Assembly (NCBI RefSeq): GCF_900312815.1
Contig: NZ_OMPE01000008.1
Span: 496,001-560,000 of the forward strand
Length of the DNA stretch: 64,000 bases
Direction: 5' to 3'
From: Aquimarina sp. AU474
Lineage (GTDB): Bacteria; Bacteroidota; Bacteroidia; Flavobacteriales; Flavobacteriaceae
Both the position numbers and the translations under genes were made by a program. Each line of letters starts with the position of its first letter. Positions within the stretch are counted from its first letter, which is position 1. Below the pieces are notes generated by a model. The model was given only the letters and a program-made list of their open reading frames with translations, did not search any database and was not told the DNA's origin. This document shows, in pieces, positions 18,379-27,650 of the stretch.

Positions 18379-18575
18379 AATAATGTACTTGCAAATTGCT
18401 TGTCCTGAGTACCCCTAAAGGATCACTTTGCTTTGATGCCCGAATGAGAAGGTTAAGTATACCTTTTGAAGTAGGAGTGAGGTGGTGCGTTGAGGTATAT
18501 TTCGTTTTCAGGTTATTTTAGTTATTTTCTAACGAAATGTTCCTTTAAAAGGAATATAAAACACTAATTATGCTA
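18379..18575 (+). repeat. Degenerate copy of dispersed intergenic element (copy D)
   Basis: Sits in the 456-base gap after the TonB receptor; no gene is visible in the gap. AATAATGTACTTGC (18379-18392), ATCACTTTGCTTTG further on, and TTTTCTAACGAAATGTTCC with AACACTAATTATGC near 18526-18573 appear in the same order as in copies B (41550-41735) and A (37384-37555). The intervening bases have diverged. Confidence 0.5.
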
Positions 18576-18620
18576 AATCGAGATAAAAGTGAATTGAAAA
18601 TATGGATTAATTAATATTTT

Positions 18621-18663
18621 CAAACTAAATTATTAGTTTGAACTAAAGTTTTAGTTATATTTG
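18621..18663 (+). promoter_or_regulatory. Putative promoter with TAnnTTTG -7 box and small dyad
   Basis: TATATTTG at 18656-18663 matches the Bacteroidota TAnnTTTG -7 consensus and lies 22 bases before the ATG at 18686. A perfect 8-bp dyad (CAAACTAA and TTAGTTTG, 18621-18640) lies just upstream where an operator could sit. The spacing to a TTTG -33 box (15 bases) is shorter than usual. Confidence 0.4.
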
Positions 18664-18685
18664 TTTTCTAATCAGATTTTATGCT

Positions 18686-20983
18686 ATGAAACATATTCTT
18701 TTAACCATCGTTTTTTTACTGTGTGGCTTATCGATAAAAGCTCAAAACACAAAATACTTTAAACACTTAATTTTTCGTGAAACACCTTATTCTGAAACAA
18801 AAGGAAGAATACCGCTTACAAAAGAAGAAGCCCAGAATGTAAATCATTTTAAACTAAGCTATGATTCAGTAAATAGATTAATATTAGTTGAATACAAATA
18901 TACCCAACATCTTATCGGCTTAAATAGAGGCGGTATTCTTGATGGTAAAAGGGCATTGGCCCCAAAAACACAAATAAATTATACTAAGAACACAGAGACA
19001 CGTATGTTTTTTGATGTTGACAATAAACCCACAACGAATGGAATGGGAGTATTCAAGGAAGTCTATTTATATAATAAAAATGGCAAAAGAATTGACTTAA
19101 AATTCTATGATAAAAATGGTAAACCTATAAATAACAGTTGGAATATTTTTGAATATACCTGGAAACATATCAATAGCAATACTGTATTAGAGAAACGAAA
19201 AGATGTAAAAGGAGGTAGTGTACCCATGCGACCATATTATAAGTTTTATAACGTACTATATAAATTCAATGACAACGGAATTTTATTATCAATGAATAAC
19301 GTTGATGATAAATTGAAGCTTGCAAATGATGATACAGGAATTGCTATCGATAAAGCCATATATGATAAAGATAATAACCTTGTAAGTTTTACGTTTTTTA
19401 ACGCCCAAAACAAAGCTGTTGTTGGTTCTTTTTTAGGTACAGCTGGAGGTTTTGCAACATACGATGATAATGGAAATTGTTTAAAATATGCTACAGTTGG
19501 GGTAGATGGAAACTATAAAATAAATAAAAGAAGTAACGATGCTTATTCAAAATATAAATTTGATAGTATTGGTAATTTGATTGAACGTAGTAACTATGAT
19601 CCAAATAACAAAATACTGAAGAGGAGGGGAGTTACAAGCGTAAAATATATTTATGATAAAGATAATCCTGCAAAGCTTTTAAAAACTGAATTATATCACA
19701 CAAAACCGAATGAGACTGTTAAAGACTCAATCTTACTTAATCTCAACACTAAAATTGGCAAAGAAAAACTAACAGAAGATTTCAATCAGTTATTAGAAAC
19801 ATTAAAAGAGCACTCTTCACAATTTGAATTTATTGATACTACATCATATGGAAAACTTGTAAAAATTCAAGAAAATAAATTAAAAGACTCAATGACAGTC
19901 AAAGAGTTTTATCAAGTAGTTTCACCGATAGTGGCAAGTTTGGGTTGTTTACATACTCGTATAGTCGATAATCGATTTTTTAGGACACCTCCAAAATATT
20001 GGTTACCATTAATTGTTTGGTTTCAGGATGATAGAATGTATGCTATAAATAATCGTGTAGAAAATATTGAAATGAATGTAGGTTCTGAAATATTAGAAGT
20101 TAACGGAATTTCATCAAGCGATATATATAAAACACTAAAAACAACAATCTCTGCAGATGCCTTTAATCAACAGTTTTATAGAGGAGATTTGAATGTGAAT
20201 TTTTTATATTATTACCATAGTTTTTATGGCTTTGATTCAGAATACAAGATAAAATTTAAGCCTTATACTTCTGAAGAAGTAATTACAACATCATTTTTTA
20301 TTGATGAACCAGCTCCCAATTATAAAGTAGAAATAAATAATAAGCCAAGGTTAGGCGTAGATATTAAAAAAGAAAAAAATACGGCTATCATCAAGATTAA
20401 AAATTTCAGTTACTTCCCCAGAGGTAGACAAAATATTGATTTTTTTAAAGAGACGATAGATGGTTATATGAAAAAAATGAAGGATAAAAACATAAGTAAA
20501 GTGGCGTTTGATTTAAGAGGAAATAGGGGAGGAAACCCAGAATGCACAAAGTATTTATTATCCTATATTATCGATAAAGAAATTAATTTTTATGAAGATA
20601 ATGATTTAAATAAAAGACGAAATAGACCAATAACTGTAAAACCAAAAACAACTAATAACATTAATGATTCAAACATTTATATGATTACGGATGGTCGTTG
20701 TGCCTCTGCAACAGCACAAATGTTAGCAGTTGTAAAGCATAATACGTTAGCGACCATTATAGGTGAAGAAACAGGAGGTACTTACAGTACACATCCTGGC
20801 AGAAGAGCAACAGCATTAAAAAACACAAAGCTTGCTTTACAAATAGGTACAGAGAGGGAATCTGTCAATATTCCTAAATTAGCATTGGACCAGGGGATAA
20901 TTCCAGATAAAAAAATAACGGTAAAACTAGATAACTTATTAAATAAGAATGACGTGTTATTAAAGTATATTTTCAATAATTAA
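18686..20983 (+). CDS. Exported S41-family peptidase-like protein with N-terminal repeat region
   Basis: 765 residues with a signal peptide (1-19, SIKAQ). Residues ~20-330 contain short beta repeats of the YDKNGKPINN / YDDNGNCLKYA type, which resemble tandem YD/MORN-like strands. The C-terminal half holds a PDZ-like segment and an S41 core: VAFDLRGNRGGNPE, then DGRCASATAQM with the likely nucleophile Ser674, then GEETGGTYSTHPG. The substrate is unknown. It is preceded by a candidate promoter and stands alone, upstream of the split AraC regulator. Confidence 0.8.
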   Translation: MKHILLTIVFLLCGLSIKAQNTKYFKHLIFRETPYSETKGRIPLTKEEAQNVNHFKLSYDSVNRLILVEYKYTQHLIGLNRGGILDGKRALAPKTQINYTKNTETRMFFDVDNKPTTNGMGVFKEVYLYNKNGKRIDLKFYDKNGKPINNSWNIFEYTWKHINSNTVLEKRKDVKGGSVPMRPYYKFYNVLYKFNDNGILLSMNNVDDKLKLANDDTGIAIDKAIYDKDNNLVSFTFFNAQNKAVVGSFLGTAGGFATYDDNGNCLKYATVGVDGNYKINKRSNDAYSKYKFDSIGNLIERSNYDPNNKILKRRGVTSVKYIYDKDNPAKLLKTELYHTKPNETVKDSILLNLNTKIGKEKLTEDFNQLLETLKEHSSQFEFIDTTSYGKLVKIQENKLKDSMTVKEFYQVVSPIVASLGCLHTRIVDNRFFRTPPKYWLPLIVWFQDDRMYAINNRVENIEMNVGSEILEVNGISSSDIYKTLKTTISADAFNQQFYRGDLNVNFLYYYHSFYGFDSEYKIKFKPYTSEEVITTSFFIDEPAPNYKVEINNKPRLGVDIKKEKNTAIIKIKNFSYFPRGRQNIDFFKETIDGYMKKMKDKNISKVAFDLRGNRGGNPECTKYLLSYIIDKEINFYEDNDLNKRRNRPITVKPKTTNNINDSNIYMITDGRCASATAQMLAVVKHNTLATIIGEETGGTYSTHPGRRATALKNTKLALQIGTERESVNIPKLALDQGIIPDKKITVKLDNLLNKNDVLLKYIFNN

Positions 20984-21165
20984 ATTCGGTTTATCATATT
21001 ATTTGAGGGGTAACGTCAATAATTGAAGATTCGTAATCATTGTAATCACTTAAAAGGGTATAAACGAATCATTCTACAACAAGATAACATCACCGTAGTA
21101 GTAATAATATTCCTCCGTATTGTCAAAGTTTAGTTAAATCTTCTTAAATATTATTAGATTGCATT

Positions 21166-21861
21166 ATGCTTTCAGAATTTATCGTATTAATATTTTTAGA
21201 ATTATTATCAGGGTTTTCGGCAATCATGATTGGACTTTTATTTTTAACAATAAAGTCAAAAAACCAAACAGCTAATTTCTTTTTAATTTTGTTTTTATGG
21301 TGCTTATCTTGGGTTATTTTAACAGGAGTTTATTTTCAATATACTGAAGAACAATTATTAGATACTCTATATATTATAGATTTTGATCCTGTATTGCTTC
21401 TTGTACCTGCATTATTTATCTACATTATAATAACAATTAATAAATCATTTAATTCATTGCATTTATTATTGTTTTTACCAGGTATAATAATTAACATTTT
21501 TTATTTTCAGGAAAGTGAGATTTTTGATATTATCTCTATATTATTCACTATGTTATTTGATTTGACCTTAATGATAATAGCATTTAGAGTTTTAATAAAG
21601 CATAAAAAGAAAGTTGCAGATTATTATTCTGAATTAGAATTCAAAACCTTATCATGGATAAAAAGTATTATACTTTCAGTTTTTATACTACATTTTTTTA
21701 TATTTTTTGGAGAGGTTGTAAGTCATTTAAGTGAGATGTTAAGTATTCTGTTTATGTGCATGGAAATACTTACAACGTTATTTATAGTTTATTGGATAGG
21801 GTACAATGGTTTTTTTCAGGCACAATTATTTTTAGAAACTAATAATAGTGGTGTTCAATAA
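21166..21861 (+). CDS. N-terminal membrane half of a split AraC-type regulator
   Basis: 231 residues, almost entirely about seven membrane helices, ending ...LETNNSGVQ then TAA. By itself no family is obvious. The layout matches the membrane half of the intact regulator at 8291-9427, and the downstream AraC domain lies in the same reading frame, separated only by this TAA and two codons (GAA ATT) before an ATG. The simplest reading is one ancestral gene cut by a nonsense change. A functional split with re-initiation is also possible, because the ATG lies 7 bases after the stop. Medium confidence that the stop is genuine. Confidence 0.7.
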   Translation: MLSEFIVLIFLELLSGFSAIMIGLLFLTIKSKNQTANFFLILFLWCLSWVILTGVYFQYTEEQLLDTLYIIDFDPVLLLVPALFIYIIITINKSFNSLHLLLFLPGIIINIFYFQESEIFDIISILFTMLFDLTLMIIAFRVLIKHKKKVADYYSELEFKTLSWIKSIILSVFILHFFIFFGEVVSHLSEMLSILFMCMEILTTLFIVYWIGYNGFFQAQLFLETNNSGVQ

Positions 21862-21867
21862 GAAATT

Positions 21868-22263
21868 ATGATTTCCGAAGCCGAAATTCAAAGGACCTTT
21901 GTTTTGGATGAAAACTCAAAAGAGCAATTTAAAACAATAGAATCAAAAATTAAATCAGAACGTTTATTCCAAAACCCTAATTTAAATTTAAGAGTGCTTG
22001 CTGCAAACTTAGACGTTAAAGAAAAAGAATTGTCTAAATTGATTAATCAATGCTCAGAAACCAATTTTTATCAATTTATTAATCGCTTTAGGGTTGATGA
22101 GTTTAAAAACTTAATGCAATCACCTAAAGCCAGGCAAATGTCTATCCTAGGCTTAGCACAAGAAGCAGGATTTTCTTCAAAATCAACATTTTACTCAGCT
22201 TTTAAAACCATTGAGGGTGTCACACCAAAACAATACGAATTATCTCTTAATAAGTCCGGATAG
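21868..22263 (+). CDS. AraC-type DNA-binding half of a split regulator
   Basis: 131 residues. It starts MISEAEIQRTF and carries both AraC helix-turn-helix units: LRVLAANLDVKEKELSKLIN (about 47-66) and GLAQEAGFSSKSTFYSAFKT (about 99-118), ending in the usual GVTPKQY. It lacks its own sensor; the membrane half is the preceding gene in the same frame. The TonB receptor and DUF4249 genes follow 80 bases later and are likely targets. If translated alone it would be a constitutive or titrating DNA-binding protein. Confidence 0.8.
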   Translation: MISEAEIQRTFVLDENSKEQFKTIESKIKSERLFQNPNLNLRVLAANLDVKEKELSKLINQCSETNFYQFINRFRVDEFKNLMQSPKARQMSILGLAQEAGFSSKSTFYSAFKTIEGVTPKQYELSLNKSG

Positions 22264-22343
22264 AAGCAATCGGACTCATAGTGTGAAACTAACCTTAATT
22301 ACTGGCGTTCTTTTGTATGTACTTAATTTTTTACATACAACAT

Positions 22344-24764
22344 ATGAAGAATCTTTTTTTAATTTTCACTCTTTTTTATTCACTACATATACTGCAAGCC
22401 CAATCCTATAATATAAGTGGTTACATTAGGGATAATTCCTCTGGGGAAACACTTTTAGGAGCGACCTTATACGATAAACAATCAGGCAAGGGAGTAGTAA
22501 GTAATGAATACGGTTTTTTTTCCATAAAACTTAAAGAGGGGAATCATGTTTTAGTTGTTTCATACCTCGGTTATAATGAAGTTGTGCAAGAAATCAATGT
22601 AATCGAAAATATGAAAATAAACATTGATTTAAATCCAAACAGTAACAGTTTAGAAGAAGTGGTTATTAAGGCAAATAAAAACACTAAAAGTCAAACAGGA
22701 AATGTTATCGCAGGTTCTATAAATCTTAAACCACAAGATATAAAGAAAATACCTGCTTTGTTGGGAGAACCAGATATTACCAGAGCAATTTTAACTCAAC
22801 CGGGTGTCTCATCTGTAGGAGAAGGGACTTCTGGATTTAATGTTAGAGGAGGAAACATTGATCAAAATTTAATTCTTTTAGATGAAGCACCAATTTATAA
22901 TTCATCACATGTCTGGGGTTTCTTTTCTATCTTTAATGCAGATGCTGTCAAAGATACAAAACTATACAAAGGAGGTATTCCGGCCAGATTTGGAGGGAGA
23001 GCCTCTTCAGTATTAGATATTCGTCAAAGAGAAGGCAGTAACAAAAAATTTAAAGGAGAAGGTGGTTTAGGCTTATTGTTTTCAAGATTAACTTTAGAAG
23101 GTCCCATTAAAAAGGATAAACTTAGCTTTTTGGTTTCTGGCCGCCGTTCTTACTTTGACTTATTTTTTCCTTTAATGGAAGATTTAAAAAATAACAAAGT
23201 GTATTTCTACGATTTAAATGCAAAACTTTCATGGGATATTAACGAAAATAATAAACTATTTGCATCAGGTTATTTTGGTGCAGATGTAATGAAACTTAAC
23301 TTCTCTGAAACAGGAGATGAGGAAACTTCAGAAGATGGTACGACTCAAAACAGTGATGAAACTATAGATTTTCAATGGAAAAATACAACAGCAACACTAC
23401 GCTGGAATCATATTTTTTCAGACAAACTATTTATGAATCTTTCGGGTATTTATAGCCGTTATAATTATGCATTATCTTCTGAAAATAGTGGTGGTGGTCC
23501 AACTGGAACTTCGGCTACCAATTTTACATGGAAATCAGCAGTAGAAAATTGGATTTTAAAACCAGACTTCACTTTATTTCAAAACAGCGATACAAAAATG
23601 CGTTTTGGAATTAATAATACACTTTACAGATTCGTGCCAGCTAAAGTAAATGGTAACGAAGAAGGTGTAAATAATATTGATTTTGGAACAGAAAAAGGAT
23701 TAGAAATCGCTCCTTATTTCTCTTACGATAGAAAATGGGATAAGTTCTCTGTTAATGCTGGACTTCGCTATTCTTGGTTTGCAAATCTAGGGCCTTATAC
23801 CGTATCTACGTACAACCCTAATCTTCCGCAAACGGTTAGTAGTATTACTGGATCTACAACGTACGGCAAAAATAAAGTGATTAAATCTTATGGTAATTTT
23901 GAACCAAGACTGGCTTTAAAATATGATATTTCAAACAGGAAAGCTGTTAAGTTAGGTTATAATAGAATGTTCCAATACATTCATTTAATATCTAATACAA
24001 ATGCGGCATTACCTTTTGATATTTGGAAACCATCAGGATTTCATATAAAACCCCTAGAAGTAAATCAAATCTCTACAGGATATGCTTACGACACTAAAAA
24101 TAGAGATTATAATTTTTCTGTAGATGCTTATTATAAAACATTCAAAAATCAAGTTGAATATAAAAATGGAGCTGATTTGTTTTTGAATGAAAATTTAGAA
24201 ACACAGTTATTGTCTTCAGATGGCTATTCGTATGGTATAGAATTGGGTGCTTTTAAAACCAAAGGAAAATTAACAGGAAATGTAAATTACACCTATTCTG
24301 TTACTAAAAGAAAAACGACAAGTCAATTTGCTTCAGAAAATTTAAATGACGGAAATTATTATCCTTCAAACTTTGATAGACCTCATATATTTAATCTAAC
24401 TGCGAATTACAAATTGAGTGATAAGTGGAGTGTAGGCTCGTTTTTTACCTATCAAACAGGACGACCAACAACATACGCCACAGGTAAGTTTCAAGTAGAT
24501 GGCCAGCAGTTTTTTACATATTCAGATAGAAATGCATATCGCTTAAATGATACACACCGTATGGATATATCGTTCACCTATACACCAACACCAAAAGAAG
24601 ATAGAAAATGGCAAGGAAGTTGGGTCTTTGGAGCCTATAATGTGTATGGAAATAAGAATGCTTTTTCGGTCTTTTCAAGCCTTCGAAACAATCAATTAAG
24701 GACTTTTCAATACTCAGTTATCGGAGCTCCAATCCCTTTTATTACCTATAATTTTAAATTTTAA
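22344..24764 (+). CDS. TonB-dependent receptor with carboxypeptidase-like N-terminal domain
   Basis: 806 residues from the ATG at 22344, which begins a good signal peptide (MKNLFLIFTLFYSLHILQAQ); an ATG nine codons upstream spoils it. A CarboxypepD_reg-like domain (about 21-105) precedes the plug (FNVRGGNIDQNLILLDEAPIY) and an outer-membrane barrel ending in a C-terminal aromatic residue. There is no STN domain, unlike the receptor at 15596. The next gene, a DUF4249 lipoprotein, starts 4 bases later. That receptor/DUF4249 pairing is common in Bacteroidota and probably forms a SusCD-like uptake complex of unknown ligand. Confidence 0.9.
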   Translation: MKNLFLIFTLFYSLHILQAQSYNISGYIRDNSSGETLLGATLYDKQSGKGVVSNEYGFFSIKLKEGNHVLVVSYLGYNEVVQEINVIENMKINIDLNPNSNSLEEVVIKANKNTKSQTGNVIAGSINLKPQDIKKIPALLGEPDITRAILTQPGVSSVGEGTSGFNVRGGNIDQNLILLDEAPIYNSSHVWGFFSIFNADAVKDTKLYKGGIPARFGGRASSVLDIRQREGSNKKFKGEGGLGLLFSRLTLEGPIKKDKLSFLVSGRRSYFDLFFPLMEDLKNNKVYFYDLNAKLSWDINENNKLFASGYFGADVMKLNFSETGDEETSEDGTTQNSDETIDFQWKNTTATLRWNHIFSDKLFMNLSGIYSRYNYALSSENSGGGPTGTSATNFTWKSAVENWILKPDFTLFQNSDTKMRFGINNTLYRFVPAKVNGNEEGVNNIDFGTEKGLEIAPYFSYDRKWDKFSVNAGLRYSWFANLGPYTVSTYNPNLPQTVSSITGSTTYGKNKVIKSYGNFEPRLALKYDISNRKAVKLGYNRMFQYIHLISNTNAALPFDIWKPSGFHIKPLEVNQISTGYAYDTKNRDYNFSVDAYYKTFKNQVEYKNGADLFLNENLETQLLSSDGYSYGIELGAFKTKGKLTGNVNYTYSVTKRKTTSQFASENLNDGNYYPSNFDRPHIFNLTANYKLSDKWSVGSFFTYQTGRPTTYATGKFQVDGQQFFTYSDRNAYRLNDTHRMDISFTYTPTPKEDRKWQGSWVFGAYNVYGNKNAFSVFSSLRNNQLRTFQYSVIGAPIPFITYNFKF

Positions 24765-24768
24765 TCTT

Positions 24769-25638
24769 ATGAAATCAGTATATAGTAAAATTGCCTTATC
24801 GTTAAGTATAGTAAATTGCCTTTTCTCTTGCACAGAAGAGATAACTGTAAATGTTGCTCACGAATCACAAACTGTGATTTTTGGAGAATTAACCAATCTA
24901 AATGACGAGGTCGTAGTAACCATTCAGCAAACACTATCTTTAAATGCTTCCGAAAGTTTTCAAGCCGTAAATGATGCTCTAGTATCATTATATGAAAAGA
25001 CAGTAGATGGCAATATAAACATAATCACTAGTGATTTTTCGGTTAATCAAGGTATTTATACATCGAATCAAACCGTTACAACAACAATAGGAAACACTTA
25101 CTGGATAGAAGTGGTGTTAAATGATGGTACGCTTTTTAAATCTGAAGAAGAAACAATGCTTCCTATAGTGCCAATTTCTGAAGTTACGGTTGATAACGAA
25201 TTTGATGACGTTTTAAATGTTTCTTTTGCCGACCCAACAAATGCAACTAATTTTTACAAGATTTCGGTATTATTGTATAATCAAGGTCAGTTAGTATCTA
25301 CAAACTTCACAGAATCTAATGATGTTATTTTTGATGGAAATGATAATGCAAGTGTAGAGGTTGATTTGTTTCGTTTTGAAGAAGAAAATCAATCCATACC
25401 AGAATATGACTCAAGAGAAATTAGGTTGGGAAACATCAACTTTACATCGTATCAATTTTTATTAAATCAACGTGCTCAAATTGATGCCAATGAAGAAGCA
25501 GGAGAAGAATCTGGAGGACCAAGTCAATTATTTTCTACACCACCAGTAAGTTTGTTAGGTAATATTACAAACACATCTACAAATACAACGGCATTAGGCA
25601 ACTTTACGATAATCTCAATAAGCGTAGAAAATCAATAA
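24769..25638 (+). CDS. DUF4249-family lipoprotein
   Basis: 289 residues. The lipoprotein signal ends at Cys21 (CLFSC). The first ~100 residues, with VIFGELTNLNDEVVVTIQQT and VNDALVSLYEK, match the start of DUF4249 proteins, which pair with TonB receptors. It starts 4 bases after the receptor stop, so the two are one operon. It is predicted to be an outer-membrane surface lipoprotein that helps receptor function; its biochemical role is unknown. Confidence 0.85.
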   Translation: MKSVYSKIALSLSIVNCLFSCTEEITVNVAHESQTVIFGELTNLNDEVVVTIQQTLSLNASESFQAVNDALVSLYEKTVDGNINIITSDFSVNQGIYTSNQTVTTTIGNTYWIEVVLNDGTLFKSEEETMLPIVPISEVTVDNEFDDVLNVSFADPTNATNFYKISVLLYNQGQLVSTNFTESNDVIFDGNDNASVEVDLFRFEEENQSIPEYDSREIRLGNINFTSYQFLLNQRAQIDANEEAGEESGGPSQLFSTPPVSLLGNITNTSTNTTALGNFTIISISVENQ

Positions 25639-25669
25639 AAAATAATCAATTAGTACGAATAACGTCCAT

Positions 25670-25681
25670 TCGGACTAATAG
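25670..25681 (+). repeat. Short intergenic repeat TCGGACTAATAG
   Basis: This 12-mer matches TCGGACTCATAG at 22270-22281 in 11 positions. Both lie in gaps just ahead of a gene, and both belong to small GTCC...GGAC dyads. A shared regulator site or a small processing hairpin are possible readings. Confidence 0.35.
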
Positions 25682-25753
25682 CCTATCACAAAGTTTAACA
25701 TTGGTCGTTAGTTTGTTACTCATTAATTATAAAAACGAAAAAAACAAAAAAAT

Positions 25754-26602
25754 ATGAAAAAGTTATTTTTAATACCATTAGCATTAATTACACTATGCTG
25801 TTCAAATGATGATGACGGTGGTGGCACAACAACAGGAGTAATCAATCCAGGGAACGACCCAAATTTTACCATTGTAACACATTCAGATGCTGGATTTTCA
25901 GCATTTAATAGAAAAGTGGTTGTATTTGGTATAGATATCTATGCTGTTGCCGGAGTAGAAGATGCTAAATTGTTACACGCCGCTAATGTAATGGCTCAAT
26001 ATCTTGACAACGATGAAGATGGCGTTGTCGATGATCAATTAGTATTAGATAAAATGATAGAAAACAAGGCTTTTGTAGTAATGTGGGCAAGTCAAAATGA
26101 TTTAAGTGGAGACATCCCAGAAGGAAGAATAGGTCAAGATTTAGGTAATGGAGAAACGAATCCTTCTTTTGTTTCAAATGGCAGGACCGGACAGTTTGAT
26201 GCATCATTAGAAGAAATTTTGCACATTATTAATAATGCAGGGCATTCTTATGCTTATCCTAGCGTTTTTGGTCAAAATGTTGGTTCAGATTTAGCCAATG
26301 CAATGGATATCGCAAGAGGAGGACAATTTATGAACATTCCAAATCCTTATCCTGCAGGCGCTTGGTATACTTATGATGATGCAACATGTGAGTACGCCAA
26401 TTGTCAAACTATAGAATACTTGTATTGGGCATTAACATCATTGCTTGGTGCACAAGAAAATCGTTTAAACGAAATTTCACAAGAATGGGATTTAAATACG
26501 GCATCTTTAGTGCAAAACACTGATACTGCAATTTATGCATTACTAACTAATTCGGTGTATAACATGCCAACTGTATTGCCAGATGGTACTTATATGCAAT
26601 AA
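25754..26602 (+). CDS. Lipoprotein of unknown function
   Basis: 282 residues. The lipobox is at Cys15-16 (LITLCCS), followed by an acidic, glycine-rich linker. A calcium-loop-like stretch (LDNDEDGVVDD, about 91-101) and EEILHIINNAGH (about 154-165) stand out; the latter has a His-x6-Gly-His arrangement that could be a metal site, but it is not a standard HExxH motif. No family is recognised. It follows the TonB receptor/DUF4249 operon by 115 bases and precedes the dioxygenase-like gene in the same direction. Confidence 0.6.
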   Translation: MKKLFLIPLALITLCCSNDDDGGGTTTGVINPGNDPNFTIVTHSDAGFSAFNRKVVVFGIDIYAVAGVEDAKLLHAANVMAQYLDNDEDGVVDDQLVLDKMIENKAFVVMWASQNDLSGDIPEGRIGQDLGNGETNPSFVSNGRTGQFDASLEEILHIINNAGHSYAYPSVFGQNVGSDLANAMDIARGGQFMNIPNPYPAGAWYTYDDATCEYANCQTIEYLYWALTSLLGAQENRLNEISQEWDLNTASLVQNTDTAIYALLTNSVYNMPTVLPDGTYMQ

Positions 26603-26612
26603 ACATAAAAGT

Positions 26613-26662
26613 GTTGTGGGCTGTTGAAATATTTGATTAATTAGTTTTAGCGGCCCAACAAC
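26613..26662 (+). repeat. Intergenic imperfect inverted repeat, copy 1
   Basis: GTTGTGGGC (26613-26621) faces GCCCAACAAC (26653-26662). The right flank CAACCACAAAATTGAAATAA resembles the flank of copy 2 at 26852-26911, which lies ahead of the next gene. The two copies bracket a decayed gene. Confidence 0.45.
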
Positions 26663-26677
26663 CACAAAATTGAAATA

Positions 26678-26825
26678 ATGAAAAATAGATTTAAAAACAC
26701 TTTATACTGTTAATACGAATAATGGAATTACAACAGTATTAAACAATACAGTAAACAGAGACGGCAACAATACTTTAAAAGAAGTTGAGAAATTACAATT
26801 TACAAATACAACAATAGATATATAG
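26678..26825 (+). pseudogene. Remnant of a secreted RTX/haemolysin-like gene
   Basis: An ATG at 26678 begins MKNRFKNTLYC, which looks like the start of an export signal, but it stops after 11 codons. In another frame the sequence continues as YTVNTNNGITTVLNN and then TLKEVEKLQFTNTTIDI before a stop at 26825. The latter resembles the NVEKIQFADTTIDI-type ends of haemolysin-like calcium-binding repeats. The best reading is a gene that lost its middle by deletion and carries a frameshift. The assignment is by eye and the fragment is short. Confidence 0.45.
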
Positions 26826-26851
26826 TGATTTAAGAATATTAAAAATATAGT

Positions 26852-26911
26852 GTTGAAGGCTGCTATTCTAATACTTTTTTTACAAACCCCTAACGATAGC
26901 GGCCTATCAAC
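26852..26911 (+). repeat. Intergenic imperfect inverted repeat, copy 2
   Basis: GTTGAAGGCTGCTAT (26852-26866) pairs, with a few mismatches, with ATAGCGGCCTATCAAC (26896-26911). It lies just ahead of the start codon at 26934, and its 3' flank resembles copy 1. Confidence 0.45.
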
Positions 26912-26933
26912 CACAAATTAAATAATTAATATT

Positions 26934-27614
26934 ATGGACAGAAAAAAATTTTTAAAAAAAGGATTAGCAGGAATGGGAACTATAGTTGCGATTCCGACAT
27001 TATTATCATCTTGTAGTGCTGATGATAACGGCAATGATAATGATCCTAATGCCTGTGCACCTTCGCCTTCAGAAACAGCAGGCCCTTTCCCTATAATGAC
27101 ACCCGCGGATTTGGTCCGTGAAAATATCATAGGAGACCGTTCAGGTGTGCCACTTTTAATACAGTTTGCTATTCAAAACACCAATAGTAATTGCTCGCCT
27201 TTACAAGGAGTTCTTGTAGATATTTGGCAATGCGATGCACAAGGTAACTACTCTGAATATTCTGGGCAATTAGATGGTGATTTTACAAATGCAGATTTCT
27301 TAAGAGGAAGACAAACAACAGACGCAAATGGTAATGCATCCTTTATCAGTATTTATCCTGGTTGGTATCCTGGACGCACACCACATCTTCATGTTGAAGT
27401 TTTAAGTAGTACAGGGGCTTCCTTATTAATAACTCAAGTGTCATTTCCTGAAGAAATATCAAGTACAGTGTATGCAACAGCAGAATATAATGGTGCTGCA
27501 GACACTAATAATTCTAACGATGGTATTGTTGCAGCTGGAAATCTAGTAGATCAAGTAACAGGAAATACAACAGACGGTTATACGTTAAATAAAATCATTA
27601 AAGTTGCTGGTTAA
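26934..27614 (+). CDS. Intradiol ring-cleavage dioxygenase-like exported protein
   Basis: 226 residues. The N-terminus MDRKKFLKKGLAGMGTIVAI has an RKKF-type twin-basic start and ends in a lipobox (LLSSC), so it is exported. The body matches the protocatechuate/catechol 1,2-dioxygenase C-terminal fold: SETAGPFP, LVDIWQCDAQGNYSEY, and GWYPGRTPHLHVEV, in which the two His and preceding Tyr residues would bind ferric iron. Classic members are cytoplasmic and open catechol rings. Exported versions in Bacteroidota have uncertain substrates. It lies last in the gene run that begins with the TonB receptor, so it may act on an imported aromatic compound; that link is inferred. Confidence 0.8.
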   Translation: MDRKKFLKKGLAGMGTIVAIPTLLSSCSADDNGNDNDPNACAPSPSETAGPFPIMTPADLVRENIIGDRSGVPLLIQFAIQNTNSNCSPLQGVLVDIWQCDAQGNYSEYSGQLDGDFTNADFLRGRQTTDANGNASFISIYPGWYPGRTPHLHVEVLSSTGASLLITQVSFPEEISSTVYATAEYNGAADTNNSNDGIVAAGNLVDQVTGNTTDGYTLNKIIKVAG

Positions 27615-27650
27615 ATTTATAGTTCTATTTGCCGTTTTACTCATATATTA

